Source of the DNA: Alphaproteobacteria bacterium
GTDB lineage: Bacteria > Pseudomonadota > Alphaproteobacteria > Sphingomonadales > Sphingomonadaceae
DNA length: 35,717 nt
Direction of reading: 5' to 3'
Assembly: GCA_030430365.1 (NCBI GenBank)
Contig: JAUIFP010000027.1
Span: 1-35,717, forward strand
The notes beneath the pieces were generated by a model. That model saw only the letters and a program-made list of their open reading frames with translations, had not been told where the DNA came from and did no database searches. Shown piece by piece: positions 7,583 to 15,974 of the stretch (its first letter is position 1; each line of letters starts with the position of its first letter). Position numbers and translations under genes: made by a program.

Positions 7583-7849
7583 TCAGCCCCGGAGCGTTTC
7601 CACCGTCTTCTTGGCTTCGGCCAGACCGCATCCCGTATCCTTGCGCAGAATGCGGATCGCTTCCACCTTGCGCCCGCGGCGCAGCGCATCGTCGATCCGT
7701 GAGCGCGCCTCGGGCGTGATGCGCGTGGTGGAGATCGGCATGATGTCTTCCGCGCGGCTCGTCAGCCGCCCCATGCCCACTCCGATGCGGAATACCAGCA
7801 GCGTCCACAGGGCAAGGCCCAGCGCCCATCTCCAGTCGAACCATTCCAT
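7583..7849 (-). CDS. Membrane-anchored protein with ribosomal L7/L12 C-terminal-like domain
   Basis: 88 residues from the ATG at 7849 (MEWFDW). One N-terminal membrane helix (about residues 6-26) is followed by a linker and then a small domain: RSRIDDALRRGRKVEAIRILRKDTGCGLAEAKKTVETL. The spacing Lys-x-x-Ala-Ile-Arg-x-Leu-Arg, then Thr-Gly-x-x-Leu-x-Glu-Ala-Lys-x-x-Val, is the alpha-beta fold of the L7/L12 C-terminal domain, which on the ribosome binds translation factors. Here it hangs from the membrane instead of an L7/L12 hinge. Stand-alone L7/L12-CTD proteins are known in several bacteria but without a settled role. Confidence 0.7.
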   Translation of the reverse strand: MEWFDWRWALGLALWTLLVFRIGVGMGRLTSRAEDIMPISTTRITPEARSRIDDALRRGRKVEAIRILRKDTGCGLAEAKKTVETLRG

Positions 7850-7957
7850 TTCGCAAGCTTGCCATGCCCCCCTGGCAAAGGCCAGCGTCACAGCCCTTTC
7901 CCTTGACGCTGGGAGCGGCTAAGGCGCGCGGCGACGCTGCGGACAGGAGGCGCGCCG

Positions 7958-8869
7958 ATGAGCGTGAGCGAGGATAAGGTCCTGGAAAAAGCAATGGTGG
8001 CCAAGGCGGAGACGCTGATCGAGGCGCTGCCCTATTTCCAGCGCTATGCCGGGCGCACTTTCGTGGTCAAATATGGCGGCCATGCGATGGGCGATCCCAA
8101 GGCGGCGAGCGATTTCGCCGAGGATATCGTGCTGCTCAAAGCCGTGGGCATCAATCCGGTGGTGGTGCATGGCGGCGGCCCGCAAATCGGCGCCATGCTC
8201 AAGAAGCTGGGCGTCGAAAGCAAGTTCGTCGACGGATTGCGGGTGACCGACAAGGCGACCGCCGAAGTGGCGGAAATGGTCCTTTCCGGCGCAATCAATA
8301 AGGAGCTGGTCGGCTGGATTTCGAAGGCCGGGGGTACGGCCATCGGCATTTCGGGCAAGGACGGCGCGATGGTCACCGCCACCAAGGTGAAACGCACCAC
8401 CCGCGACCCCGACAGCAATATCGAACAGGCGGTGGATCTGGGCTTCGTCGGCGAGCCGGCGCATGTCGATACCACGATCCTGGAAACGGCCAGCAAATCG
8501 GGCATGATCCCCGTCGTTGCGCCGATCGGCGCAGGTGAGGATGGCCACACCTATAATATCAATGCCGACACAATGGCCGGAGCGATCGCCGCGGCCCTGG
8601 GTGCCGCACGGCTGTTCCTGCTGACCGACGTGCCGGGCGTGCTGGACAAGCAGGGCAATCTGCTGACCGATCTGACGCCGGTCGATATCGAACGGCTCAA
8701 GCAAGACGGTACGGCGCAAGGCGGCATGATCCCCAAGCTGGAAACCTGCGTTTCGGCAGTGGAGGCCGGCTGCGAAGCTGCGGTGGTGCTCGACGGGCGC
8801 GTGCCGCATGCAATGCTGCTGGAATTCTTCACCTCGCGCGGCGCAGGCACCCTGATCCGGGCCAATTGA
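7958..8869 (+). CDS. argB: Acetylglutamate kinase
   Basis: 303 residues, the usual length. ArgB phosphorylates N-acetylglutamate with ATP, the second step of the cyclic arginine pathway in the cytosol. Family motifs are present in order: VVKYGGHAM (glycine-rich phosphate loop with the catalytic Lys), [40 protein letters not shown] and [10 protein letters not shown] strong AGGAGG lies before the ATG. The N-terminal helix (roughly 1-25) is the type found in hexameric, arginine-inhibited NAGKs, so feedback control by arginine is probable. The stop TGA overlaps the ATG of the next lipoprotein gene (TGATG type), so the two are likely coupled. Confidence 0.96.
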   Translation: MSVSEDKVLEKAMVAKAETLIEALPYFQRYAGRTFVVKYGGHAMGDPKAASDFAEDIVLLKAVGINPVVVHGGGPQIGAMLKKLGVESKFVDGLRVTDKATAEVAEMVLSGAINKELVGWISKAGGTAIGISGKDGAMVTATKVKRTTRDPDSNIEQAVDLGFVGEPAHVDTTILETASKSGMIPVVAPIGAGEDGHTYNINADTMAGAIAAALGAARLFLLTDVPGVLDKQGNLLTDLTPVDIERLKQDGTAQGGMIPKLETCVSAVEAGCEAAVVLDGRVPHAMLLEFFTSRGAGTLIRAN

Positions 8870-9423
8870 TGCGCAAGCTTGCCATCCTGGCAGTGCTGCC
8901 GGCACTGGCCGCCTGCAGCGGCACGGAGCCCGCGGCGCCTGCAGGGGAGGAAAGCCCAGCCGGTGAGATCTCCGGCGCGCGGGATATGCCCGAAGCGGCG
9001 ACAGATTATTCGCCGCCCAAACTGACCGAAGAGGCCGCAAAAGGCGAGAAGGGCGCGCGCAATGTGCTGCTCGCATGGGCGCACGCGATGGAAGATCGCG
9101 CCTTCCCGGCGGCCTATGCGCTGTTCGGCAGGAACGGCCCGGCCAGCGGACAAAGCGAATCCGGCTTTGCGGCAAGCTTCGCCCCCTACCAGACGATCAC
9201 CGCAGAGATCGGCGAGGGTGAAGTCGAAGGAGCCGCAGGGTCGCTCTATTACGAAGTGCCGGTCACACTAAGCGGTATGGCCAAGGACGGTTCTGCTTAT
9301 GAGCGAAAGGGATCAATAGTGCTAAGGCGCGTCAACGACGTACCTGGCGCGGAAGACTGGCAACTTGACTGGCATATCGGGAAAATCGACTGGCAAGACC
9401 CTGCAGGCGCAAATGCGTCTTAG
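8869..9423 (+). CDS. Putative lipoprotein downstream of argB
   Basis: 184 residues. It opens with a basic MRK, a hydrophobic segment and the lipobox ALAAC (Cys16), so it should be a lipoprotein. After a Pro/Glu/Ala-rich linker (about 17-55), the rest looks like a compact mixed fold with NVLLAWAHAMEDRAFPAAYALFG, then strands around YYEVPVTLSG and GSIVLRRVNDV, then a Trp-rich end. The helix-strand pattern resembles SnoaL/NTF2-like domains, as does the lipoprotein after folD; this is inference. The start ATG overlaps the argB stop, and the gap to the YggT-family gene is 65 bases. Confidence 0.68.
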   Translation: MRKLAILAVLPALAACSGTEPAAPAGEESPAGEISGARDMPEAATDYSPPKLTEEAAKGEKGARNVLLAWAHAMEDRAFPAAYALFGRNGPASGQSESGFAASFAPYQTITAEIGEGEVEGAAGSLYYEVPVTLSGMAKDGSAYERKGSIVLRRVNDVPGAEDWQLDWHIGKIDWQDPAGANAS

Positions 9424-9488
9424 CCGGTTGATACACCTCTGCCCCCTCGTCTACGCTGGCGATTACGCTAGCAGAAAGGTTTGACGCC

Positions 9489-9785
9489 GTGCTGTTCTAC
9501 ACGCTGTCCGAGATCGTCGGGTATCTCATTTCGATCATCATCATTCTGGTGATCGTTCAGTTCATCCTGAGCCTGCTCATCTCCTTCAACGTGGTGAACA
9601 TGCACAACGATTTCGTGGCGGCGATCTGGCGGGCGATCAACGCCCTGCTGGATCCGATCCTCAATCCGATCCGCCGGATCATGCCGGATACGGGCATGAT
9701 CGACTTTTCACCGCTCGTGCTGATTATCGGGCTGAACATTCTCAATATTATTCTCAGAAACCTAGCCATGGGGAGTCTTGCATGA
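9489..9785 (+). CDS. YggT family membrane protein
   Basis: 98 residues from a GTG at 9489. Two hydrophobic blocks flank a conserved central motif: [19 protein letters not shown] near the N-terminus, [26 protein letters not shown] in the middle, and [12 protein letters not shown] at the end. The DPxLxPIRRxxP motif and Asp-Phe-Ser-Pro are diagnostic for YggT, an inner-membrane family with one repeat here (the E. coli protein has two). YggT has been linked to K+/osmotic tolerance and to cell division or plastid biogenesis homologues. The last four bases (ATGA) overlap the folD start, indicating coupling. Confidence 0.88.
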   Translation: MLFYTLSEIVGYLISIIIILVIVQFILSLLISFNVVNMHNDFVAAIWRAINALLDPILNPIRRIMPDTGMIDFSPLVLIIGLNILNIILRNLAMGSLA

Positions 9786-10672
9786 GTGCTGCATTGATTG
9801 ACGGAAAAGCCTTCGCAGAAGGGCTGCGTCAAAAGGTCGGAACATACGCCGAAGAATTCGAAAAGAAGGCGGGCCGCAAGGCCGGCCTGGCCGTCGTGCT
9901 TGTGGGTGAAGACCCGGCCAGCCAGGTCTATGTGCGCAGCAAGGGCAAGGCGACCGTTGCGGCCAATATGAACAGCTTCGAATACAAGATGGATGACGAC
10001 ACTTCGGAAGAAGCGTTGATCGCCAAGGTGGAAGAGCTGAATGCCGATCCCAATGTCGATGGCATCCTGGTTCAGCTGCCCCTGCCCAAGGGGCTGGACG
10101 AGCAGACCGTGATCGCCACGATCGATCCCGACAAGGATGTGGACGGGTTCCACATCATCAATGCGGGGCGCCTCTCGGTCGGTCAGAAGGGCTTCGTGCC
10201 CTGCACGCCGCTGGGCTGCCTGATGCTGCTGAAAGACCGGCTGGGTGACCTTTCCGGCAAGGATGCGGTCGTCGTCGGTCGTTCGAACATCGTCGGCAAG
10301 CCGATGGCGCAGCTGCTGACCGATGCCAATGCCACGGTCACGATCGCGCATAGCCGGACCAAGGATCTGCCCGAAGTCGTCAAGCGTGCCGATATCGTGG
10401 TGGCCGCAGTCGGCCGCCCTGAAATGGTGACGGGCGACTGGATCAAGCCCGGTGCGACCGTGATCGACGTGGGCATCAACCGGATCAGCTCGGAAGACGG
10501 CAAGTCGAAACTGGTCGGCGATGTCGATTTCGAAAGCGCAAGCGACGTGGCGGGCGCCATCACGCCCGTGCCCGGCGGTGTCGGCCCGATGACGATTGCG
10601 GTTCTTCTGCGCAACACGCTGGTGTCCGCCTATCGCCGCGAAGGCCTCTCGCTCGACGAAGACGCATTGTGA
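9782..10672 (+). CDS. folD: Bifunctional methylene-THF dehydrogenase / methenyl-THF cyclohydrolase
   Basis: 296 residues. FolD interconverts 5,10-methylene-, 5,10-methenyl- and 10-formyl-tetrahydrofolate with NADP+, feeding one-carbon units to purines, formyl-Met and thymidylate. Signatures are complete: YVRSKGK with the catalytic lysines (Tyr50, Lys54, Lys56), [25 protein letters not shown] in the nucleotide-binding Rossmann part, and [11 protein letters not shown] near the end. The ATG overlaps the YggT-family stop by four bases and has a GGGAG site. Its own stop overlaps the GTG of the following lipoprotein gene, so the three form a coupled unit. Confidence 0.96.
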   Translation: MSAALIDGKAFAEGLRQKVGTYAEEFEKKAGRKAGLAVVLVGEDPASQVYVRSKGKATVAANMNSFEYKMDDDTSEEALIAKVEELNADPNVDGILVQLPLPKGLDEQTVIATIDPDKDVDGFHIINAGRLSVGQKGFVPCTPLGCLMLLKDRLGDLSGKDAVVVGRSNIVGKPMAQLLTDANATVTIAHSRTKDLPEVVKRADIVVAAVGRPEMVTGDWIKPGATVIDVGINRISSEDGKSKLVGDVDFESASDVAGAITPVPGGVGPMTIAVLLRNTLVSAYRREGLSLDEDAL

Positions 10673-11397
10673 ACCGCGCGGCGGCCGGTTTCGCTGCTGC
10701 GCTTGGCGCAGCGGTGCTGCTGGCCGCCTGCTCGGGTCCCGGGGGTCGTGGCGGCCCTCGCGGGCCCCAGGCCGGCCCCTTCCGCCCGATTGCGCAGCCC
10801 GGCGAAGTGGTCGCCAACGAACTCGCCTTCGCCCGTTATGCGCGGGAAGAGGGGCAACGCGCGGCATTTCTGGAATTCGCGGCAGACGGCGCACTGATGT
10901 TCGTGCCGCAGCCCGTGCGGGCCGGTTCATGGCTGCGCAGCCATGATCTTCCGGCCAGCCCGGTTAGCTGGCAGCCATATCATGTCTGGTCGAGCTGTGA
11001 CGGCTCGCTTGCAGTCACTAGGGGCGCCTGGCAGCGCGAGAACGGTTCCTTCGGCTATTTCGTAACGATCTGGCAGCGCCAGGACGATGGCAGCTATCGC
11101 TGGGCGCTCAACACGGGCGGCAAGCTGGAACAGCCTTTGCCCGCGCCCGACATGATCGGCTCCGATGTGGCAGAATGCCCTGCGCGGCAGGAACGCCGCA
11201 TCCGCCAGGAACGGGAGCGGGAATGGCAGGCGCTTCCGGACTCGCTGGAGGGGCCGCTGGAAGGCGAAGCGGCGGATGGCAGTTTACGCTGGAGCGTCGG
11301 AGAGACAGCCGGCGAAGGGCGGGAACTGCATGTCTCGCTGATGCGCGATGGCACGATGAGCGAGGTACTCTCCGTGGCAGCGGTTGCCGGCCAATAG
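10669..11397 (+). CDS. Putative lipoprotein downstream of folD
   Basis: 242 residues from a GTG at 10669 that overlaps the folD stop (GTGA). A hydrophobic Ala/Leu segment ends in the lipobox LLAAC (Cys21), followed by a low-complexity Gly/Pro/Arg linker. The globular part starts [32 protein letters not shown] and continues with [22 protein letters not shown] and [16 protein letters not shown]. That is the order of a SnoaL/DUF4440-type NTF2-like domain (helix-helix, then curved sheet). Ligand or activity is unknown. An Arg/Glu-rich helix follows at about residues 168-185. It converges with the LON-domain gene, 16 bases between stops. Confidence 0.72.
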   Translation: MNRAAAGFAAALGAAVLLAACSGPGGRGGPRGPQAGPFRPIAQPGEVVANELAFARYAREEGQRAAFLEFAADGALMFVPQPVRAGSWLRSHDLPASPVSWQPYHVWSSCDGSLAVTRGAWQRENGSFGYFVTIWQRQDDGSYRWALNTGGKLEQPLPAPDMIGSDVAECPARQERRIRQEREREWQALPDSLEGPLEGEAADGSLRWSVGETAGEGRELHVSLMRDGTMSEVLSVAAVAGQ

Positions 11398-11413
11398 GCC
11401 GGAGCGCCGGGTT

Positions 11414-12028
11414 CTACTGCAGCGTAACCCGGTCTTCATCGCCGTCGCGGCGGCCGAAGAACTGCATCAGCTGAACCAGCAATTCGCAGCGTGTGCGAAT
11501 GTCGGGCGCTTCGAGCAGCGCCTGCTTGGCGGCTACGTCGAAAGGCGCAATCTGGCTGACGCCGTTGATCAGTGAGAGATCGTCCAGCCGTGCGACCGAT
11601 TCCCAATCGACCGAGTAGCCCTGCGTATCGGCGAATTCGCGCGCTTCGCTTTCGAAGCTGGCGCGTTCGGCGGAGCTGAGCACTTCATCGTCATCCTCGT
11701 CGATCATCTCGGCTTCGATCTGCCGGAAGGGTGTGGCGGCATCGATCTCGCGCAGCATGCGGAAGCGGTTCTCGCCCTCCAGGATGATATTGTAGCGCCC
11801 GTCATCCAGCGCTTCGACATCGCTGATCCGGCCCACGCAGCCAATATCGAACAATGGAGAGCCTTCGGCGACCGCCTGCGGCTGGATCATCGCGATCTTG
11901 CGGTCGCGCGCCAATGCGTCGCTCACCAGGGCGCGATAGCGCGGCTCGAAGATATGGAGCGGCAGTTGCAGCCCGGGAAACAAAATCGCACCCGAAAGGG
12001 GAAATATGGAGAGCCGCGATGAAGTCAT
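11414..12028 (-). CDS. LON peptidase substrate-binding domain protein
   Basis: 204 residues covering only the LON N-terminal (substrate-binding, PUA-like) domain: LSIFPLSGAILFPGLQLPLHIFEPRYRALV at residues 6-35, then IGCVGRISDVEALDDGRYNIILEGENRFRML. No AAA+ ATPase or Ser/Lys protease domain follows, so it is not a Lon protease. Such stand-alone LON-domain proteins (like cereblon's LON part) are presumed to bind unfolded or specific protein clients. It lies 15 bases downstream of the CnoX gene on the same strand, so the two likely form one proteostasis operon. No strong Shine-Dalgarno precedes the ATG. Confidence 0.88.
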   Translation of the reverse strand: MTSSRLSIFPLSGAILFPGLQLPLHIFEPRYRALVSDALARDRKIAMIQPQAVAEGSPLFDIGCVGRISDVEALDDGRYNIILEGENRFRMLREIDAATPFRQIEAEMIDEDDDEVLSSAERASFESEAREFADTQGYSVDWESVARLDDLSLINGVSQIAPFDVAAKQALLEAPDIRTRCELLVQLMQFFGRRDGDEDRVTLQ

Positions 12029-12043
12029 TCGCGCATTCCCGGG

Positions 12044-12964
12044 TCAGCCGAACAGGATCAGCGAAAGCTTGCGCCGGTTTGCGGCGACCCACGGATCTTC
12101 CAGGCCGACGGCTTCGAAGATCTGCAGCAGCTTGGCCTTGGCGGCGCCTTCATTCCATTCGGGCTGCTCGGCAATCAGCTTCAGCAGTACTTCAGCCGCT
12201 TCGTCGCGCTGGCCCGCCGCGAAGGCCGCCTGCGCAAAGGCGAACTGGGCTTCCGCATCGTCCGGATTTTCCGCCGCTGCGCTGCGTAGCTCGGCAAGCT
12301 CGCTATCGTCCTGCGGTGCCTCGCTGGCCAGGTCGAGCGCGCTCTTGGCCTGGGCGATCGCCGGATCTTCCTGCATCTCAGGGGGCAGGGCATCGAAGGC
12401 GGCTTGCGCTTCCTGGGCATGGCCGGCGGCAATCAGCGAACGGATCAGGCCTGCCTGAACCTGCGCATTGTCCGGCGCCATCTGCACCAATTGCATGAAC
12501 ACGCTGGCCGCACGCTCCCCGTCGCCTTCCGCCAGGACCTGTTCGCCCATCGCGATCAGTTGGGCAATGTCCTGCTGGCCGGAACCGTTTGCGTCGTCGC
12601 CATCCAGCGGCAGCTTTTCGAGGAGCTGGTCGATAATTTGCTTGAGCTGCGTTTCGCTGCGCGCATTCGTCAGGTCGGCCACGGGCTGGCCGCGGAACAT
12701 CGCATAGACGGTGGGGATCGATTGCACCTGGAACTGGGCGGCAATGAATTGCTCTTCATCGACATTGATCTTGGCCAGCATCACGCCCTTGTCGGCATAT
12801 TCGGCGGCGATCTTTTCCAGCGTCGGGGTCAGCGCCTTGCAGGGGCCGCACCATTCCGCCCAGAAGTCCAGGATGACCAGCTTGGTCATCGAAGGTTCGA
12901 CGACGTCCTTCTTGAAACGGTCGACCGCTTTCTGTTCGTCGATATTGAGGCCCATGCTTGCCAA
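12044..12964 (-). CDS. cnoX: CnoX-type thioredoxin-TPR co-chaperone
   Basis: 306 residues. An N-terminal thioredoxin fold carries the active site WCGPC (Trp38-Cys42) and the cis-proline IPT (around residue 87). It is followed by tetratricopeptide-like helices rich in Ala, Gln and Glu (about 130-290). CnoX (YbbN) holds unfolded proteins and hands them to GroEL and DnaK during oxidative stress. The E. coli protein has lost the CxxC pair, whereas the alphaproteobacterial form keeps it, and so does this one, implying thiol-disulfide activity. I use the TTG at 12964 because GGAGAG lies six bases before it; the ATG at 12955 is the alternative. The LON-domain gene follows closely. Confidence 0.88.
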   Translation of the reverse strand: MASMGLNIDEQKAVDRFKKDVVEPSMTKLVILDFWAEWCGPCKALTPTLEKIAAEYADKGVMLAKINVDEEQFIAAQFQVQSIPTVYAMFRGQPVADLTNARSETQLKQIIDQLLEKLPLDGDDANGSGQQDIAQLIAMGEQVLAEGDGERAASVFMQLVQMAPDNAQVQAGLIRSLIAAGHAQEAQAAFDALPPEMQEDPAIAQAKSALDLASEAPQDDSELAELRSAAAENPDDAEAQFAFAQAAFAAGQRDEAAEVLLKLIAEQPEWNEGAAKAKLLQIFEAVGLEDPWVAANRRKLSLILFG

Positions 12965-13145
12965 GGGATGCTCTCCATTGTCGTCAGAGTGTTTGCCCTA
13001 ATGTGGCCCTTTGCGGAGATTTGTGAAGGGCCTTTCGGGCGCATGCTGCGAAGGGCGTTTTTCCCCTTGCGGGGCGCGAAGCGCGATGCTAACCGCGCGC
13101 CTCCCCACCCACAGCGCGTATCGCGCCTGTCGGGAGCGCCAGTGA

Positions 13146-13220
13146 GCGGGCGTAGCTCAGGGGTAGAGCACAACCTTGCCAAGGTTGGGGTCGAGAGTTC
13201 GAATCTCTTCGCCCGCTCCA
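13146..13220 (+). tRNA. tRNA-Gly (anticodon GCC)
   Basis: A 75-base tRNA with encoded CCA. The acceptor arms GCGGGCG (13146-13152) and CGCCCGC (13210-13216) pair fully, followed by discriminator T and CCA. The D-loop has GCTCAGGGGTAGAGC, the anticodon arm AACCTT-GCC-AAGGTT gives anticodon GCC at 13178-13180, and the T-arm has GGTTCGAATC-type GTTCGAATC. It reads as glycine (codons GGC/GGU). A run of five T follows at 13222-13226. This tRNA is the integration target of the element that begins inside its anticodon arm. The gene remains intact because the att repeat restores its 3' half. Confidence 0.97.
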
Positions 13221-13227
13221 GTTTTTC
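13174..13227 (+). repeat. attL: 54-bp direct repeat (3' part of tRNA-Gly)
   Basis: This 54-base stretch, from the anticodon stem of tRNA-Gly through its 3' end and the following T-run, is identical to 24761-24814. The match stops abruptly on both sides (A versus G before, A versus C after). It is the expected product of site-specific recombination by the tyrosine integrase encoded next to the other copy. Confidence 0.93.
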
Positions 13228-13320
13228 AATGACTTAGTAGCGATTTGAGCCCTTTGGGCTCCCCACGGGGGAGCGCTCTGGGGAGCAGGCTTGCGAGGCA
13301 ATTTCCCCGTAGCAGCAAGC

Positions 13321-13349
13321 AAAAAGGCCGCCCGGCAGCCCAGGCGGCC
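13321..13349 (-). terminator. Rho-independent terminator for the 122-aa gene
   Basis: Reading the minus strand, a 7-bp stem (GGCCGCC / GGCGGCC, 13326-13332 with 13343-13349) with a 10-base loop is followed by five T (13325-13321). It lies 23 bases after the stop of the gene ending at 13372 and fits an intrinsic terminator closing that unit just inside attL. Confidence 0.72.
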
Positions 13350-13371
13350 GTAACCGAGCGGTTTGGCCCAG

Positions 13372-13740
13372 TCAGTTGAGGCGTTGATCGGTCTTATGCG
13401 AGCCGCGCATGTAGAGCTCCCGCACGACATCCTCGGTTTCGCGCACGGTACAATTCCAGTCGCTGAACGCGTCTTCGATCCGGTCGAGAAAGTCGCGCGT
13501 GTCTTGAGGCAGGCCGTCCCCATGCGTGTCGTTTGCATGGACCGCCAGGTAGCCGATCATCGGCACAAATTGATCCCACGCCCGCACAGGGTTGACGACC
13601 TTGAGCGCGAACAGCGCACAGTCAAGCAGGCGGGCCGCCTCGGGCGCACAGTGCGCTTCGTCTGATTCGAGCTGCCGTATGGCGGCCGGGATTTCACGGA
13701 ACAGGGTGGCCCAATCGGCCATGTGGATTTCGTCAGTCAT
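13372..13740 (-). CDS. Hypothetical protein at the attL end of the element
   Basis: 122 residues from the ATG at 13740, which has AAGGAG at good spacing; a longer frame upstream is less likely. The protein is soluble, helical and acidic. It has MADWATLFREIPAAIRQLESDE near the start, a Cys in LLDCALFALK, and ETEDVVRELYMRG toward the C-terminus. I do not recognise a domain. It is divergent from the OLD nuclease gene with a 163-base shared upstream region, and it has its own terminator. That position, at the cargo end of the element, suggests an accessory function linked to or regulating the nuclease, but nothing in the sequence proves it. Confidence 0.62.
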   Translation of the reverse strand: MTDEIHMADWATLFREIPAAIRQLESDEAHCAPEAARLLDCALFALKVVNPVRAWDQFVPMIGYLAVHANDTHGDGLPQDTRDFLDRIEDAFSDWNCTVRETEDVVRELYMRGSHKTDQRLN

Positions 13741-13903
13741 GAAGTTCTCCTTCCGGGCAGAATTGCCGGGTGAGTTAACCCTGCCACGAACAGTCATACG
13801 AAAATTGTGGGCTTATTGTTTGCCTAGAAGACAAATCTTCCCACTCAGTTGCAGTTTCGTCGCGGTGCTGGTGTAATGTCTATAGTATTTGGGAGACAAG
13901 CGA

Positions 13904-15796
13904 ATGCTCAACCGCTCGAAGCTACTCAAGCTATCCGTGATGAACATCGGTTGTATTGGACCGGAAGGAGTAGAAGTCGCTCTTGACGACGTTGTCTGTC
14001 TGGTTGGCAAGAACAACGCTGGAAAGTCGACGATCTTGTGGGCGTACGAGCTGGCGCTTGATCCCGCTAAATTTGTTCCGTCGCGCGATCGTTGCAACTG
14101 GGCTCCGGACGGCGAACCTTCAGTGGTAGAGCTCGATGTGCATATCCCCGAGGGGATCGCAAACGTTGCTGAAGAGTGGAAGATTCCCGAAGGCGAGCTG
14201 CGCATTCTCAAGAGTCGGTGGGAGTGGTCCGGCGATGGAACCTATGTGCGGAAGACTTGGAGCCCGGCAGAGGAAGGTTGGTCCGAGGACGCAAAAGCTG
14301 GTGGTGCCGACAATGTCTTCAAATCTCGCTTGCCGGCACCCCTCCGCGTTGGCTCACTGCAAGACGCTGACAAGACAGAGCAAGTGCTCTTGGCGCTCGC
14401 CTTGCAGCCCTTTGTCAAAGAAATGCAGGCCCATCAGGGCGACCCAGATTCCGAACTCTCAAAGTCATTCGCGACTCTAGGCGGGATCATTGAGGTGTTG
14501 AGTAAGACCCATGAAGAACGTTTCGATGATATTGCCGCCAAGGTCCATGAGGGCTTCAAGGGTGTGTTCCCTGATCTCGGAATTCGATTGGAAGTTGCGA
14601 TGGCCCCGGAGTCCATCAGCTTGGAGAAGCTGATGAAGGATGGCTCTGGCATCAGGGTACAAGATGGGGAAGTGCTCACTTCCCTTGCCCAACAAGGCAC
14701 AGGTGCGCGCCGTGCATTATTTTGGTCGATGCTCCAGGTCCACAATCAGCTCACGCACGATATCAAAGTGCGAGCTGCCCTGGAGAAGGCACTAAACAAT
14801 AAGAAGGCAGAGACAGTCGAAGCCGCGAAAGCTAAACTCGCAGCATTAGACGCAGGCGAGAAATTGCCGGAGTCAGACGATGACCCTGCATTTCCTGGAT
14901 ACCTGCTTCTCATAGATGAGCCGGAAAATGCCCTCCATCCAATGGCCGCGCGGGCCGCACAACGGCATCTATACACGCTCGCAACAGATCCGGATTGGCA
15001 GGTGATGATGACCACTCACTCGCCGTATTTCGTCAATCCGCTCGTGGATCATACGACGATCGTCCGATTGGAGCGTCGAGGTGGGGATCATGGGCCACTT
15101 GAGCGGAATACATACTGCGCGGACGAGGTAACTTTCGACCCTGAAACCAAACGGAACTTGCAAGCACTGCAGCAAATGGACGTCGGATTCTCAGAGGTAT
15201 TTTTTGGCTCGTACCCGATACTGGTTGAGGGGGACACCGAACACGCCGCGTTCATCGCTGCGGTCGTGGAAGAAGACCATGCACTGGCGGGGCGGGCTGC
15301 CATCGTCAGGGCGCGTGGCAAGGGAATTCTTCCGGGGCTAGCTCGTATGCTTCGTCATTTCCGCGTTCCTTTCAGTATAATTCACGATGTCGACTGGCCC
15401 TTCACGAATACTCAGGGCGCAAATGGTATGTGGACACTAAACCAGACGATTTTCGAAGAGCTGCAAGCGTGCCGCGCGGACGGACTGACCGTAAGGCACC
15501 GTTGCAGCGTTCCTGATTTTGAGCGCGAACTTGGGGGAGAAGAGCTCGGAAAGGACAAGCCTCTCCAAGCATATTTGCGGATAAAAGGTGACGAGGTGCT
15601 GCGCACCCGTGTCCGTAATCTGATGATCGACCTATGCGATTGCGAAGATCATTACCCGTTCGGTTATGATCCTGATTCAGAGCAGCCATATATTGAGAAA
15701 CTGCGTGAAAGGCTCACCGAATGGTGTGGCCAGAATGGTCACGGAGACGATCCCCGGCTTACAGGGCAGGCTGGCCAGCAAGCTGCCGCTGAGTAG
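13904..15796 (+). CDS. OLD-family ATP-dependent nuclease (AAA ATPase plus TOPRIM)
   Basis: 630 residues from the ATG at 13904, preceded by GGGAG. The N-terminal ABC/SMC-type ATPase has Walker A GKNNAGKST (35-43), a central helical region rich in Lys/Glu/Ala (about 290-320), Walker B LLLIDEPENALHP (about 334-346) and the H-loop TTHSPYFV (about 369). The C-terminal TOPRIM domain shows ILVEGDTEHAAF (about 439) and the Asp-x-Asp of IIHDVDWPF (about 492), the metal-binding residues for DNA cleavage. P2 Old, the founding member, excludes lambda and kills recBC hosts. No helicase partner (GajB-like UvrD) is adjacent, so it fits the stand-alone class 1 OLDs. It is the only long plus-strand gene in the element, is AT-richer than the rest, and sits beside attL, as defence cargo often does. 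Confidence 0.87.
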   Translation: MLNRSKLLKLSVMNIGCIGPEGVEVALDDVVCLVGKNNAGKSTILWAYELALDPAKFVPSRDRCNWAPDGEPSVVELDVHIPEGIANVAEEWKIPEGELRILKSRWEWSGDGTYVRKTWSPAEEGWSEDAKAGGADNVFKSRLPAPLRVGSLQDADKTEQVLLALALQPFVKEMQAHQGDPDSELSKSFATLGGIIEVLSKTHEERFDDIAAKVHEGFKGVFPDLGIRLEVAMAPESISLEKLMKDGSGIRVQDGEVLTSLAQQGTGARRALFWSMLQVHNQLTHDIKVRAALEKALNNKKAETVEAAKAKLAALDAGEKLPESDDDPAFPGYLLLIDEPENALHPMAARAAQRHLYTLATDPDWQVMMTTHSPYFVNPLVDHTTIVRLERRGGDHGPLERNTYCADEVTFDPETKRNLQALQQMDVGFSEVFFGSYPILVEGDTEHAAFIAAVVEEDHALAGRAAIVRARGKGILPGLARMLRHFRVPFSIIHDVDWPFTNTQGANGMWTLNQTIFEELQACRADGLTVRHRCSVPDFERELGGEELGKDKPLQAYLRIKGDEVLRTRVRNLMIDLCDCEDHYPFGYDPDSEQPYIEKLRERLTEWCGQNGHGDDPRLTGQAGQQAAAE

Positions 15797-15797
15797 C

Positions 15798-15974
15798 CTA
15801 AATCGCATACGGGCTCACATCCCGTTTGCGGCATTCGCTGCACATGCGGTGGCCAGGTCCTTCACTCTTGAATGGCTTGCGGCAACACAGGCACGGCCGC
15901 TCCCGAACGGCTGGTGCGACATATTTGACGCCTTCACCGGCCTCGTCTGCCGCGACGATGCCAGGCTCGCTCAC
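15798..15974 (-). CDS. Zinc-ribbon mini-protein
   Basis: 58 residues from a GTG at 15974 that overlaps the previous gene's TGA by four bases (GTGA). The C-terminal half has two CxxC pairs, CLCC (with RKPFKSEG after it) and CSEC, spaced 14 residues apart, a treble-clef or zinc-ribbon pattern with a nearby His. This could bind DNA, RNA or a protein. It is the last gene of the terminase operon and ends directly against the OLD nuclease stop (15796), the two being convergent. Similar small zinc-finger proteins occur in phage packaging and regulatory modules, but I cannot assign a role. Confidence 0.62.
   Translation of the reverse strand: MSEPGIVAADEAGEGVKYVAPAVRERPCLCCRKPFKSEGPGHRMCSECRKRDVSPYAI

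Noticed and set aside
7919-9175. Long minus-strand open frame opposite argB
   Set aside because: argB is certain from its motifs; the antisense frame is His/Arg-rich noise.
9557-10930. Long minus-strand open frame opposite the YggT-family gene and folD
   Set aside because: Shadow of folD; no start signal or domain.
11414-12028. Lon protease
   Set aside because: Only the N-terminal LON domain is present; no ATPase or protease domain follows.
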